NCBI GenBank assembly: GCA_039180025.1
Contig: JBCDDZ010000002.1
Location: forward strand, 1-64,000
From: Algisphaera sp039180025
GTDB taxonomy: Bacteria > Planctomycetota > Phycisphaerae > Phycisphaerales > Phycisphaeraceae
Direction of reading: 5' to 3'
DNA: 64,000 bases
Part shown: in pieces, positions 49,654-58,553 of the stretch
Layout of the letters: each line of letters opens with the position of its first letter
Position numbering within the stretch: the first letter of the stretch is position 1
Made by a program: the position numbers and the translations under genes
The notes under the pieces: generated by a model
Databases searched by the model: none
What the model was told of the DNA's origin: nothing
What the model saw: only the letters and a program-made list of their open reading frames with translations

Positions 49654-50403
49654 ATGGCCGGTCACAGCAAATGGGCCAATATTAAACACCGCAAGGGGCG
49701 TCAGGACGCCAAGCGTTCCAAAGAGTGGTCCAAGTGCAGCCGGGCGATCATCGTGGCGGCCAAGAACGGCGGGGGCGACCCGGCGATGAACCTCGCGCTG
49801 CGCTACGCCATCGACGAAGCCAAGGCCGCGAACATGCCCAAGGATACGATCCAGAAAGCGGTCGATAAGGGGGCCGGCGGCGGCGAGGGTGCAAACTACG
49901 AGGAGCTGCGCTACGAGGGCTACGGCCCCGCGGGGGTCGCGGTCATGCTCGACCTGCTCACCGACAACCGTAACCGGACCGCTTCCGAAATCCGCCACCT
50001 CTTCGAGAAATACAACGGCAATCTCGGTGCCACCGGCTGCGTGGCCTACATGTTTGAGCAGAAGGGCGAGATCTACCTGGAGAAACCCCGGGCCACGGAG
50101 GAAACCCTCATGGAGATCGCCCTCGAGGCCGGGGCCGAGGACATCGAGGACCACGACGAAGCGTGGCGGATCGTGACCGCGCCGGCCGACTACCGCCGGG
50201 TCCGCGACGCGCTGGAGGCGGCGGGCCTCGAACCCGACTCCGCCTCGCTGGCGATGGTCCCCGACAACACCGTCGACGTGGCGGGCGGCGACGTGCAGAA
50301 AGTACTCAACTTCACCGAAGCGATCGAAGACCACGACGACGTGCAGAAGCTCCACGCCAACTTCGAGATTTCGGACGAAGAAATGGCCAAGCTCGAAGCC
50401 TGA
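49654..50403 (+). CDS. YebC/PmpR-family protein
   Basis: A 249-residue member of the YebC family, variously described as a transcriptional regulator and, more recently for some members, as a translation factor acting at proline-rich stretches. The start ATG 49654 gives the canonical MAGHSKWANIKHRKGRQDAK. Conserved segments include NMPKDTIQKAVDKGAGG, YEGYGPAGVAVMLD, LTDNRNRTASEIRH and LGATGCVAYMF. Full-length. It is divergent from the VKOR fusion and convergent with the dehydrogenase-like gene; it is not beside ruvC here. Confidence 0.95.
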   Translation: MAGHSKWANIKHRKGRQDAKRSKEWSKCSRAIIVAAKNGGGDPAMNLALRYAIDEAKAANMPKDTIQKAVDKGAGGGEGANYEELRYEGYGPAGVAVMLDLLTDNRNRTASEIRHLFEKYNGNLGATGCVAYMFEQKGEIYLEKPRATEETLMEIALEAGAEDIEDHDEAWRIVTAPADYRRVRDALEAAGLEPDSASLAMVPDNTVDVAGGDVQKVLNFTEAIEDHDDVQKLHANFEISDEEMAKLEA

Positions 50404-50488
50404 CCGGCGGAGCGGAACCGGGCGCGTTGTCGGCCAACCGGTGGCGCGTCGGCGGCGTAAGGAGGCTCCGCTTGATCCGCCGCCAAAT

Positions 50489-51772
50489 TCAGCGTCGGCG
50501 GGGCGGGATAAGCGTATAGATCCGGCCGTCGAACGAACAGATATAGATCTCCCCGCGGCGGTCGAGGCCGAACGACGTCGGTGTCTTGACCCGGGCAAAA
50601 TGCTGGTGTTCGCGCACACGCCCCGATTCCTGACGGAGCAGAAACACCTTGCCGGTGAGGTAGTCGGCGTAGATATACGCGCCTTCGAGCAGCGGGTTTT
50701 TTCGGCCGTGGTAAACAAACCCCCCGGTGATCGAGCCCGCGTCCCGGCGGAGCAGATCGACGAGCGGCGACTGGAGTTCGACCGGCGGGTCGGGTCGCTC
50801 GTTGGGCTTGTAAGGGGCCCGGCCCTCGCGGATACGCCAGCCGTAGTTTCCGCCTTTACCGACCAGGTTGATTTCTTCGTGGGTTTCCTGGCCGACGTCG
50901 GCGACCCAGAGGTGGCCGAGCCCGCCGCGGTCGGTGCGGTCGAAGCTGAAGCGCCACGGATTGCGTAGCCCGTAGGCATAGATCTCGGGCCGGGCCCCGG
51001 GGTGCCGGTCCGGGTCGGCGAACGGGTTGTCGGGCGGGATGGCGTAGGGCTGCGCGGGGTCTGCGGGATCGATATCGATCCGCAGGATCGCGCCCAGGAG
51101 GTTGGTCACGTTCTGGGCGTGGTTCTCGGGGTCGCCGGCCGCACCGCCGTCGCCCAGGCCGATGTAGAGCAGGTTGTCTTCGCCGAAAGCAAGTTGTCCG
51201 CCGTTGTGGTTCCCATAGGGCTGCGGGATCTCGAGCACTCTTTTTTCCGAGTTTGGGTCGATCACCGTGCGATCGGCGTCCGTGGTAAACCGCGCGACGA
51301 CGCCCCGCCGGCCCTGGCTTCCGCGGTTCGGGCGTGCGGGGTTTTGGCCGGTGGAATAGTGCAGGAAAAGCTCGCCGTTTTCGTGAAAGTCCGGGTGGAA
51401 CGCCAGCCCCAGCAGCCCTTCCTCGTTTTCCTTGCGTCGCACCGTCAGGTCCAGGGCCAGGGTCACCTCCTCGCGCGTGACATCCCGCCGGTTGGGAAAC
51501 GCGTAGATTTTGCCGGCCTGTTCCAAGACAAAAAGCCGATCGGTCCCGTCCGGCGGCGCGTAGAGGCCCACCGGCCGCTCGAAACGGAGATTCGGAAAAG
51601 CCGGGATGGGCTCGGCGACCCCGGCCACCTTCGACACCGGCTTCGCCGCAGAGGCGGATAGCGATACCCCCCCCAACACCATGACGACCAAACTTAAGAG
51701 GCCAAGCTGTTCAGAGCGGCCGCCCCGGATCGCGGCCACCGTACGACGTTTAAGCATCGAGAGAAAATTCAC
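50489..51772 (-). CDS. Secreted glucose/sorbosone dehydrogenase-like protein (PQQ-type propeller)
   Basis: A 427-residue exported beta-propeller protein. A signal peptide (about residues 24-42, LSLVVMVLGGVSLSASA) follows a basic N-terminus. Propeller features of the GSDH family are visible: GLLGLAFHPDF, the catalytic-His region PYGNHNGGQLAFG, LYIGLGDGG, EIYAYGLRNPWRFSFD and VADVGQ. The family includes PQQ-dependent soluble sugar dehydrogenases (Asd/Yli type), but PQQ synthesis genes are not in the window, so cofactor use is uncertain. Full-length. Confidence 0.9.
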   Translation of the reverse strand: MNFLSMLKRRTVAAIRGGRSEQLGLLSLVVMVLGGVSLSASAAKPVSKVAGVAEPIPAFPNLRFERPVGLYAPPDGTDRLFVLEQAGKIYAFPNRRDVTREEVTLALDLTVRRKENEEGLLGLAFHPDFHENGELFLHYSTGQNPARPNRGSQGRRGVVARFTTDADRTVIDPNSEKRVLEIPQPYGNHNGGQLAFGEDNLLYIGLGDGGAAGDPENHAQNVTNLLGAILRIDIDPADPAQPYAIPPDNPFADPDRHPGARPEIYAYGLRNPWRFSFDRTDRGGLGHLWVADVGQETHEEINLVGKGGNYGWRIREGRAPYKPNERPDPPVELQSPLVDLLRRDAGSITGGFVYHGRKNPLLEGAYIYADYLTGKVFLLRQESGRVREHQHFARVKTPTSFGLDRRGEIYICSFDGRIYTLIPPRRR

Positions 51773-52103
51773 CGTCAGAGTTTAGGGGATGCCCGGGCTG
51801 TGCAGAGGCTTTCGGAGCGTCTCTTCCGGGTCCGGCGCGGAGTTATCCAATTTTCCCGCTAGGGTTTTTTCTTATCGTCTTACGAGGCCTCAACTTAAAT
51901 GTTTTTCGCGGGGAACACATCCGGAGCCGTATGCCGCGGAAATGCATGTAACCCGCACATCCCGCAGGGTTTGACTCATCCCCCCGGCCAGCCAAAAACC
52001 CACGCTTCAACCACCTAGACCGTAAAGACGGCCTCAGATCGGACCGAGAGTCAACGCTTGGGGGAGTTCCCGATTCCGTGTCTCAACCGAAAGAAGACGC
52101 TCT
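51773..52103. other. Divergent intergenic region before the beta-helix lipoprotein
   Basis: A 331-bp gap. A short AT-rich stretch lies near 51850-51915 (including TTTTTTCTTATCGTC). A forward open frame (51789-51974) has no ribosome-binding site and no protein-like sequence. Promoters for the two divergent genes are expected; no riboswitch or RNA gene is recognised. Confidence 0.55.
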
Positions 52104-55100
52104 ATGTTTTTTCAAGCAAAAAACCTTCTCACCCGGCCCGCCGTTTGGGTCCTGATGCTCTTGGCCGGATGCATGCTGCAATCCACCGCCGCCTTGGCCG
52201 ACGTCAAGGTCTACGGCATTGAACGTGGCGAAACCGTGCAGGGCGACCTCTCGGTCTGGGCCAGCAGCAACGCACGCCTCCCTCTGAAGGTCGAGATTCA
52301 GTTGATTGGGCCCGATGGCAAGGTCATCGAGAGCCGCCAAGTCAACGGCCGCACCGCCCACCTGATCGAAGACCCCGACCAGCGCGACCAAGGCTTGGCG
52401 TGGGACAGCACCGGCTACCCGGCTGGCGAGTACACCCTCACCGCCAAGGCCACCGAGTGGGAACGCACCGGCCGACGCTACCCGACCTCGGTACTCAAGT
52501 TCACCCTGGCCCCGCCCGCCGCGACCGACTCCACGGACGTTGATTTCACGGTCACCGAAGCCGTCCGTAATACGCCAGAAGATTCCCAAGTGTCCGCGAC
52601 CCCGGACCAGACCCCTGACGTCGAAGTGGCCCAGGATCCACAAGCCGCCCCCGCCCCCGCGGCCGAGTTGCCGTCCGAAACCATCACCTTGGAACCCCAA
52701 CGCCTCTCGTCGGTGCAGAGCAACGCTTCCGCCGGCCCCCGCCTGGCCTGGGCCGCGGGCATCCCGACCCAGCGCGACCTCGGCGACAGCCAGCCGATCA
52801 ACCTTTCGCTCACCGGTGACCTGTCCGACGGCTCCGACGTGCTCGTGATTGCTTGGGACCACCAACGCCGCCGCCTCGTCCCTGGCGTCTCGGCCGTGCT
52901 GACGGGCAAAAGCCTGGCCGTGTCGCCCGCCCTCATGGACCGCCTGCCCGTCGGAAGCATCGAGCTCCAGGCCCACTACCGCGAAGACGGTCGCATCCGT
53001 CAAACCATCAAGCACACCATTGAGAACCGCCGTCCCGTCGTGCCCACCGCCGACGATCTGCCCGCCATGCGCTTCCCCGCCAACACCCCGGCCCGCCGCG
53101 TGCAGGGCTCGGGGGTCGGCCTGCCTTTCGATGTGGACGGCGACCTGCCTGCCGGCGGCGATATCTTAGTCATCGCCTGGAGCATCACCGAATCGCGCAT
53201 CGTCCCGGGCTTCGCCCAGGTCTTCACCCAGGCCCCGTTCCAGATCTCCGCCTCGAAGCTCGACCTGCTGCCCCCCGGCCGCGTCGAGATCCAGCTCCGT
53301 CCCCGCTTGAATGACGTCATTCAAGACAAGATCGTCCACGGACTCGCCGTCGAAACGCCGGCCAGCCCCGCCCCGGACCCGGCCACCCCGGCCACCCCGA
53401 CGACCCCGGCCACCCCGGACACCCCGAACCCCGACGCCCCGGACAGCACGCAGAACCCCGCCCCCGACAACGGCTCAGTGACGCCGGGCGAAACGGATTC
53501 CGCCGGCACCCCGGACGGCAACGATGCGTCCACCCCCGACGCCCCCGCGACCGAAATCGACGCGATTTTTCCCGCCAGCACTCCCTCGTCCTACGAAGTT
53601 GGTTCGGGCGTGCCGATCACCATTGACGTTACGGCCGACCTCCCCGCCGGCGCTGATGTGTTGATGATCGCCTGGGACATTAATCGGTCGCGCATTGTGG
53701 GCGACTTCGCCCACGAGTTGACCAGCGCTCCGTTCCGCGTCGACCCGGCCCGCCTCGACGGGCTGCCCACCGGCCCGATCGAACTCCAGGCCCTGCTCCG
53801 CGTCCCCGACCAGCCGCTGGAAATCCGTAAGCGGACCATCACCATCATCAACCCCAACGCGCCCGAAGACGATGGGTCCGACGTCGCGGAAGATGACGGC
53901 CCCGGCGCCGACGCCCCCGACTTCGACAGCGGCGAGCTCTCCGCCACCGGCTTTACCGTCTTCAAGAAATCGGCCGACACCCGGGTCATCTACGTCGCGG
54001 CCAACGGCAGCGACAGCAACGACGGCCTGTCTACCTCCCGCCCCATGAAGACCGCCGCTGCGGCCTACCAAAAGCTCCGCGACGGCAAGCCCGACTGGCT
54101 CCTATTCAAAGCCGGCGACACCTTCAAAGGCAACCTCGGCACGGTCCGGAAGTCCGGCCGCAGCGAAAAAGAGCCCATGCTCATCAGTACCTACGGCGAA
54201 GGCCCCCGCCCGATCTTCCTCTCGCCCGACACCGGCTGGGCCCGCAAAGAGTTCGGCACCAAGGGGGACAACGTCGCCTTCGTCGGCCTCCACCTGATCG
54301 CCGTCAACCGCGACCCCAACCGCCCGGGCTTCAACGCCCAGAACAACCCCACCAACGTCTGGAAGCAGAGCGGCATCCGCTTCCTGGGCGACGCGAAGAA
54401 CGTCCTGATCGAAGATTGCATCCTCGAATACTTCGGCTTCGGCCTCGTGTTCCAGTCCGACGAAAAGCACGGCTACGCCCGCAACATCAAGATCCGTCGC
54501 ACCGGCGTCGTCAACAGCTACAGCCACTGGGACAAGAAGATCGGTGGCCACAGCTCGGGCATGTACGTCAACTACGTCGACGGCATGCTCATCGAGGAGT
54601 GCGTCTTCGACCGCAACGGCTGGAACCCCCAGGTCTCCGGGGCCGGCCGCACCAAGTTCAACCACAACATCTACGTCCAGCGTGACTCGAAGAACATCAC
54701 CCTCCGCAAGTCGATCCTCAGCCGCGCGGCGTCCCACGGCACGCAGCTCCGCCCCGGCGGCGTGATCGAAGACAGCCTCTACGTCGGCAACGCGCTGGCC
54801 CTCTACGTCGCCCGCCACGAGAGCTGGGTCCGCCGCAACGTCATCCTCAAGTCCGACGACCTGGGCGACGGCAAAGACGACGGACGCGGCACGGGGATTA
54901 TTATCCTCCCGAGCCTCCACGCCCATGTCGAAGACAACATCGTCTCCCAGAAGGCCGGCCGGCTCGAAGGCTCCGGGGCCGTCAACATTGTCTGGGGAAA
55001 AGGGGCCGACGAATGGCTCGGCGGCCGGGACTACCGCGTCTCGATCCGCAATAACAAGATCCACGACTGGTACTTCCAGCTCGGCAGCCGCAGGGAATCG

Positions 55101-55367
55101 ATCAATATCGAAACCGGCTCGGCGAAGATCATCAGCAACACCGGCAACCAGCTCGATAAAGAGTCCGGCGGCCGCACCAACCCGCCCTGGATCGACCCGG
55201 ACCGCGACATCGAAACGTACATGAAGTCCATCGGCCGGCCCGCGTCGCTCGACGCCCTGGTCCAGGGAGCCGTCTACCGCCCCCGCGGCCAGTGGGCCAA
55301 GGCCTACTCCGCCGAAGCCGTCAACCAGCACATCCGCCGCGGGTTCGACGTTCAGCCTTTCGATTAA
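52104..55367 (+). CDS. Beta-helix surface lipoprotein with three Ig-like repeats
   Basis: A 1087-residue exported protein. The N-terminus has a signal with a lipobox, LLAGC (C23), although a signal peptidase I site near ALA-DV (31-33) is also possible. There are three related blocks of about 65 residues at 229-292, 337-402 and 501-566, each with a core like VLVIAWD ... SRIVPGF ... LPxGxIELQ. An Ala/Pro/Thr/Asp-rich linker separates repeats 2 and 3. From about 625 a right-handed parallel beta-helix of the polysaccharide lyase/epimerase type begins (VIYVAANGSDSNDGLSTSRP), continuing to the end. It sits directly upstream of the glycosyltransferase cluster, suggesting it modifies or cleaves the exported polymer. 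Lyase or epimerase activity is inferred. Confidence 0.85.
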   Translation: MFFQAKNLLTRPAVWVLMLLAGCMLQSTAALADVKVYGIERGETVQGDLSVWASSNARLPLKVEIQLIGPDGKVIESRQVNGRTAHLIEDPDQRDQGLAWDSTGYPAGEYTLTAKATEWERTGRRYPTSVLKFTLAPPAATDSTDVDFTVTEAVRNTPEDSQVSATPDQTPDVEVAQDPQAAPAPAAELPSETITLEPQRLSSVQSNASAGPRLAWAAGIPTQRDLGDSQPINLSLTGDLSDGSDVLVIAWDHQRRRLVPGVSAVLTGKSLAVSPALMDRLPVGSIELQAHYREDGRIRQTIKHTIENRRPVVPTADDLPAMRFPANTPARRVQGSGVGLPFDVDGDLPAGGDILVIAWSITESRIVPGFAQVFTQAPFQISASKLDLLPPGRVEIQLRPRLNDVIQDKIVHGLAVETPASPAPDPATPATPTTPATPDTPNPDAPDSTQNPAPDNGSVTPGETDSAGTPDGNDASTPDAPATEIDAIFPASTPSSYEVGSGVPITIDVTADLPAGADVLMIAWDINRSRIVGDFAHELTSAPFRVDPARLDGLPTGPIELQALLRVPDQPLEIRKRTITIINPNAPEDDGSDVAEDDGPGADAPDFDSGELSATGFTVFKKSADTRVIYVAANGSDSNDGLSTSRPMKTAAAAYQKLRDGKPDWLLFKAGDTFKGNLGTVRKSGRSEKEPMLISTYGEGPRPIFLSPDTGWARKEFGTKGDNVAFVGLHLIAVNRDPNRPGFNAQNNPTNVWKQSGIRFLGDAKNVLIEDCILEYFGFGLVFQSDEKHGYARNIKIRRTGVVNSYSHWDKKIGGHSSGMYVNYVDGMLIEECVFDRNGWNPQVSGAGRTKFNHNIYVQRDSKNITLRKSILSRAASHGTQLRPGGVIEDSLYVGNALALYVARHESWVRRNVILKSDDLGDGKDDGRGTGIIILPSLHAHVEDNIVSQKAGRLEGSGAVNIVWGKGADEWLGGRDYRVSIRNNKIHDWYFQLGSRRESINIETGSAKIISNTGNQLDKESGGRTNPPWIDPDRDIETYMKSIGRPASLDALVQGAVYRPRGQWAKAYSAEAVNQHIRRGFDVQPFD
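53380..53450 (+). repeat. Low-complexity Pro/Ala/Thr linker repeat
   Basis: Imperfect 9-bp units (GCCACCCCG-like) encode PAT/PTT/PDT steps in the linker between internal repeats 2 and 3 of the beta-helix protein. It is a coding linker with a 9-bp period and unlike the 12-bp repeats elsewhere. Confidence 0.7.
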
Positions 55368-55370
55368 CCC

Positions 55371-55395
55371 CCCCGGAATCCCCGGAACCCCCCGG
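55371..55395. repeat. Short CCCCGGAA repeat after the lipoprotein stop
   Basis: CCCCGG recurs at 55371, 55380 and 55390 with GAATC or GAAC spacers, a 9-10 bp period, beginning 4 bp after the stop codon. It resembles a short version of the 12-bp repeat near 12.3 kb. Confidence 0.5.
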
Positions 55396-55451
55396 AATCT
55401 GCTCTAGGACTCACCCTGGGCTCAGCGCCCACCCACGCCACGCATCTCCCC

Positions 55452-55486
55452 GCCGGGTCGGCTTCACGCCGGCCCGGCTTTTTTTT
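55452..55486 (+). terminator. Strong intrinsic terminator
   Basis: GCCGGGTCGGC, loop TTCAC, and GCCGGCCCGGC form an 11-bp stem with one G-T pair, followed by eight T. It lies 85 bp after the beta-helix lipoprotein and should end its transcript, separating it from the glycosyltransferase operon. Confidence 0.9.
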
Positions 55487-55882
55487 CCGAGCTTTTTCTC
55501 CGAGCTTTTTTCTCCCCGCGATACGGCCGCGAGCCTTTTTGGATACTACGCCGCCTTTGTTCCCACGAACCCGGCTAAAATCCCACTTCGTTTCTCCCAG
55601 CCCGATAACCCACCGGTGACAATAATCCCGGGCAATCGGTCGATACACTGGGGGACGGCCAGCGACGCCGTCGGTAACCCCCGTAACGACGACGGCCGCA
55701 CCAATCCCGTGGCCCCTCAACGCATTAACCTGCCGCCACGGCCACGATCAGGGCATGAATCAGCGATCCCCGACCCTAACCCCTGCCCCCTTGCGGGCAG
55801 ACCCGACGTCGCGCCACCCTCCCGGCCCCCCCGCACCCGCCGGGCTCCGGGGTCGCCCCGCCCCTCCGAAGGAGTGGTACGC

Positions 55883-57130
55883 GTGAAACTCGGCCTCCTG
55901 ATCCCCCAGTTCCCCACCCAGACCCACGTCGCCATGTGGCGTGTGGGCGATGCTTTGCGCCGCCTCGGGCACACCGTCGATTTGCTCTCCACCCGCCCGC
56001 CCGACGGCGACCCGGTCGGCCACCAGTTCCTCCTCGAGGAAGCCCGCCGCACGTTCTACGCCTGGCCCCCGCATGGGCCGGCCGCCCTGGCCACGCTCCT
56101 GAGCTCGCCCCTCGGCACGCTGCGCTGCCTCCGTTACCTCGCCGGCTTATCCGAAGGCGGTTTTTCGGCCAAGCTCAAACTGCTCGCCGCGATGCTCCCC
56201 GCCGCCGCAGGGCTCAAACGCACCTGCGCTCGGCGCGGCACCGAGCACATCCTTGTCCACTCCTGCGCCGACGCCGCCCACCTCGTCGCCCTGACCCGCC
56301 TGCTCGGCGGCCCCGGCTATAGCCTCCGCCTCGGTGGCGACCTCGATGTCTACGGCCACAACCACGACGCCAAGATGCGCGACGCCACCCTCGTGATCCC
56401 CGCCGCCCAGGTCAACCACCGGGAAGTCCGGGACCGCGTCGGCCTGCCCGCCGAGCGGATGCTCGTCTCTACCCTCGGCGTCGATGTCGAACGCTTCCAG
56501 CCCGCCGCCGCCCCCGCCGACCCGCCCCCCCTCCGTGTCGTCAGTGTCGCCCGGCTCAACCGCAACAAGGGCCACCTCGACACCCTCGCCGCGGTACGCC
56601 AAGCCGCGGACGCCGGGGTCGATCTGCACTTCACCCTCGCCGGCGCGGGCCCGGAAGAAGAAGCCATCCGCGCCGAGGTCGCCCGCCTGCATCTTGAGGA
56701 CCGCGTCACCCTCCACGGCCCGGCCGACGAGTCCCAGGTCATCGCCCTGCTCCAGGCCGCGGACGTGTTTGTCTTGGCCAGCACGGGCCAGGGCGAAGCC
56801 TCGCCGGTCGCGGTCATCGAAGCCATGGCCTGCGGCACCGTTGCGGTGTGCAGCGTAGTCGGCGGCACGGCCGACATGATCGACGACGGCCGCGACGGGC
56901 TCCTCTTCCCGCAGCACGACGTCGATGCCCTGGCCCGGCACCTGATCCGCCTCGCGGGAGATGCCGACCTCCGCCGCCAACTGGGCTCGGCCGCACGCGC
57001 CAAGGCCCAGGCCCAGTGGGACTGCCGCGCCGTCGCTCAGCGGATTATCGAAAAACTTCAGGAGCGTTTGGCGGCCGACGCTTCGCCGCCCGTGGCCGCC
57101 GGCCCGGGGGAGGTGCGTCATGCCCGGTGA
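55883..57130 (+). CDS. GT4-family glycosyltransferase (first)
   Basis: A 415-residue GT-B glycosyltransferase. GTG 55883 is chosen because AAGGAG ends 8 nt upstream and the protein then opens with VKLGLLIPQFPTQTH, a typical first strand. The GT4 acidic motif is GEASPVAVIEAMACG, and the donor-domain strand is PPLRVVSVARLNRNKGHLDT. It would transfer a sugar from a nucleotide-sugar onto a growing glycan at the inner face of the membrane. It is the first gene of the EPS operon and overlaps the next by 11 nt. Donor and acceptor are unknown. Confidence 0.92.
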   Translation: MKLGLLIPQFPTQTHVAMWRVGDALRRLGHTVDLLSTRPPDGDPVGHQFLLEEARRTFYAWPPHGPAALATLLSSPLGTLRCLRYLAGLSEGGFSAKLKLLAAMLPAAAGLKRTCARRGTEHILVHSCADAAHLVALTRLLGGPGYSLRLGGDLDVYGHNHDAKMRDATLVIPAAQVNHREVRDRVGLPAERMLVSTLGVDVERFQPAAAPADPPPLRVVSVARLNRNKGHLDTLAAVRQAADAGVDLHFTLAGAGPEEEAIRAEVARLHLEDRVTLHGPADESQVIALLQAADVFVLASTGQGEASPVAVIEAMACGTVAVCSVVGGTADMIDDGRDGLLFPQHDVDALARHLIRLAGDADLRRQLGSAARAKAQAQWDCRAVAQRIIEKLQERLAADASPPVAAGPGEVRHAR

Positions 57131-58553
57131 GATACCGCCCTCCCAGGCCGATCGACCGGTCCGCGCGCTGCTGATCGCGGAGCAGGCGAACCCCGAACAG
57201 GTCAGCGTGCCGCTGGTCGGTTGGTCGTTGGCCCGAGCGCTAGCGCAAGTCGCCGACGTTCATTTGGTCACCCAGGTGCGTAACCGCGACGCGGCCCTGC
57301 GGGCCGGCCTGACCGAGGGCCGAGACTTCACCGCGATCGACTCCGAGCGCCTCGCCGCGCCGGTCCACCGTATCAGCAAACGTCTCGGCGGCCGGGGCGG
57401 CAAGGGCTGGACCACCCGCATGGCGAGCAAGGCGATCAGCTACCCCTATTTCGAACGCCTCGTGTGGAAGCGCTTCGGCGCTGCGATCCGGGCGGGCGAG
57501 TATGACCTGGTCCACCGGATCACGCCGCTGAGCCCGACCCTGCCCAGCAGCCTCGCCCGGCGGTGCAAGCGGGTGGGGGTGCCCTTTGTCTGGGGGCCGA
57601 TCAACGGCGGGGTGGCCTGGCCCCAGGCGTTCGACGCCGCGCGGCGGGCCGAGCGTGAATGGCTGAGCTATTTCCGCAGTGCCTACAAGCTCCTGCCCGG
57701 CTACCGCTCGACCCGCGCGAACAGCCACACGATCCTGGTCGGCTCCACCGCCACGCGGGACCAGGTGCCCGCCCGCTACCGGGACCGGTGCGTGTACCTC
57801 CCGGAAAACGCGATCGACCCCGACCGGTTCGCGGCGCGCCGGACCCGCCGCGTCGCCCCGGGCGAGCCGGTCCGCCTGGTCTTCGTTGGCCGGCTGGTGC
57901 CTTACAAGGGGGCGGACATGCTCGTCGAAGCGGCCGCGGAACTGGTCCGCGCCGGCCGAGCCCGGGTCACGGTCATCGGCGACGGGCCGGACCGGCCTAA
58001 ACTCGAAACGCTCATCGAACACCACGGCCTCGCCCGGGGCCCGGGGGCGGGGGTCCACCTGGCGGGCTGGGTCGATCACGCGTCGCTGTCGGCGGTGCTG
58101 GCCGAGCAGGACGTGCTCGCGTTCCCGAGCATCCGCGAGTTCGGCGGCGGCGTGGTGCTCGAAGCCATGGCGGTGGGCCTCGTGCCGGTGGTAGTGGACT
58201 ACGCCGGCCCGGCCGAGCTGGTGGACGAGACCACCGGATACAAAGTCCCGCTCGGGCCCCGCCCGGTGCTCGTGGACCGCCTACGCCGAGTGCTCGGTGA
58301 GATCGCCGACGCCCCCGCGGCGCTCGAACCGAAGTCCGCCGCGGCGCTGCGTCAAGTTCAGGCCAACTACACATGGCCCGCCAAGGCCCGCCAGGTTGCC
58401 GAGGTCTATGCCCACGCCGCGGGCCGCCGCCCCGACCGCCCCGACTTCGGCACCCCGCTGACCCCGCCGCCGCCCGCTGCGCCCGCCCCGGATATGCCGC
58501 CAACCCCGACCCCGCCGAACGAGGCGGTCTCGACGCCGGGGGGTGACCGATGA
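57120..58553 (+). CDS. GT4-family glycosyltransferase (second)
   Basis: A 477-residue GT-B enzyme starting at ATG 57120 inside the previous gene. The acceptor domain has RPVRALLIAEQANPEQVSVP and VPFVWGPINGGVAWP; the donor domain has VRLVFVGRLVPYKGADMLVE and the motif REFGGGVVLEAMAVG. The last 45 residues are Pro-rich and disordered (LTPPPPAAPAPDMPPTPTPP). It overlaps the flippase by 4 nt. Function as an EPS-unit transferase is inferred from family and context. Confidence 0.92.
   Translation: MPGEIPPSQADRPVRALLIAEQANPEQVSVPLVGWSLARALAQVADVHLVTQVRNRDAALRAGLTEGRDFTAIDSERLAAPVHRISKRLGGRGGKGWTTRMASKAISYPYFERLVWKRFGAAIRAGEYDLVHRITPLSPTLPSSLARRCKRVGVPFVWGPINGGVAWPQAFDAARRAEREWLSYFRSAYKLLPGYRSTRANSHTILVGSTATRDQVPARYRDRCVYLPENAIDPDRFAARRTRRVAPGEPVRLVFVGRLVPYKGADMLVEAAAELVRAGRARVTVIGDGPDRPKLETLIEHHGLARGPGAGVHLAGWVDHASLSAVLAEQDVLAFPSIREFGGGVVLEAMAVGLVPVVVDYAGPAELVDETTGYKVPLGPRPVLVDRLRRVLGEIADAPAALEPKSAAALRQVQANYTWPAKARQVAEVYAHAAGRRPDRPDFGTPLTPPPPAAPAPDMPPTPTPPNEAVSTPGGDR

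Larger units (their letters stand above)
55368..55882. other. Intergenic region between lipoprotein and glycosyltransferase operon
   Basis: A 515-bp gap. It starts with three CCCCGG repeat units (55371-55395), then a strong terminator (55452-55486) followed by two copies of a CCGAGCTTTTT-TCT motif near 55487-55515. The remainder is GC-rich with no RNA gene seen. The promoter for the glycosyltransferase operon probably lies in 55520-55860. An open frame across it is a leftward extension of the downstream gene. Confidence 0.6.

Noticed and set aside
53380..53450. Regular short repeats as a possible CRISPR or regulatory array
   Set aside because: They are 9-bp codon repeats of a Pro/Ala/Thr linker within an intact gene, with no spacers.
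54102..55331. 409-codon reverse open frame opposite the beta-helix domain
   Set aside because: Ala/Val/Asp-rich shadow of a strongly supported forward gene.
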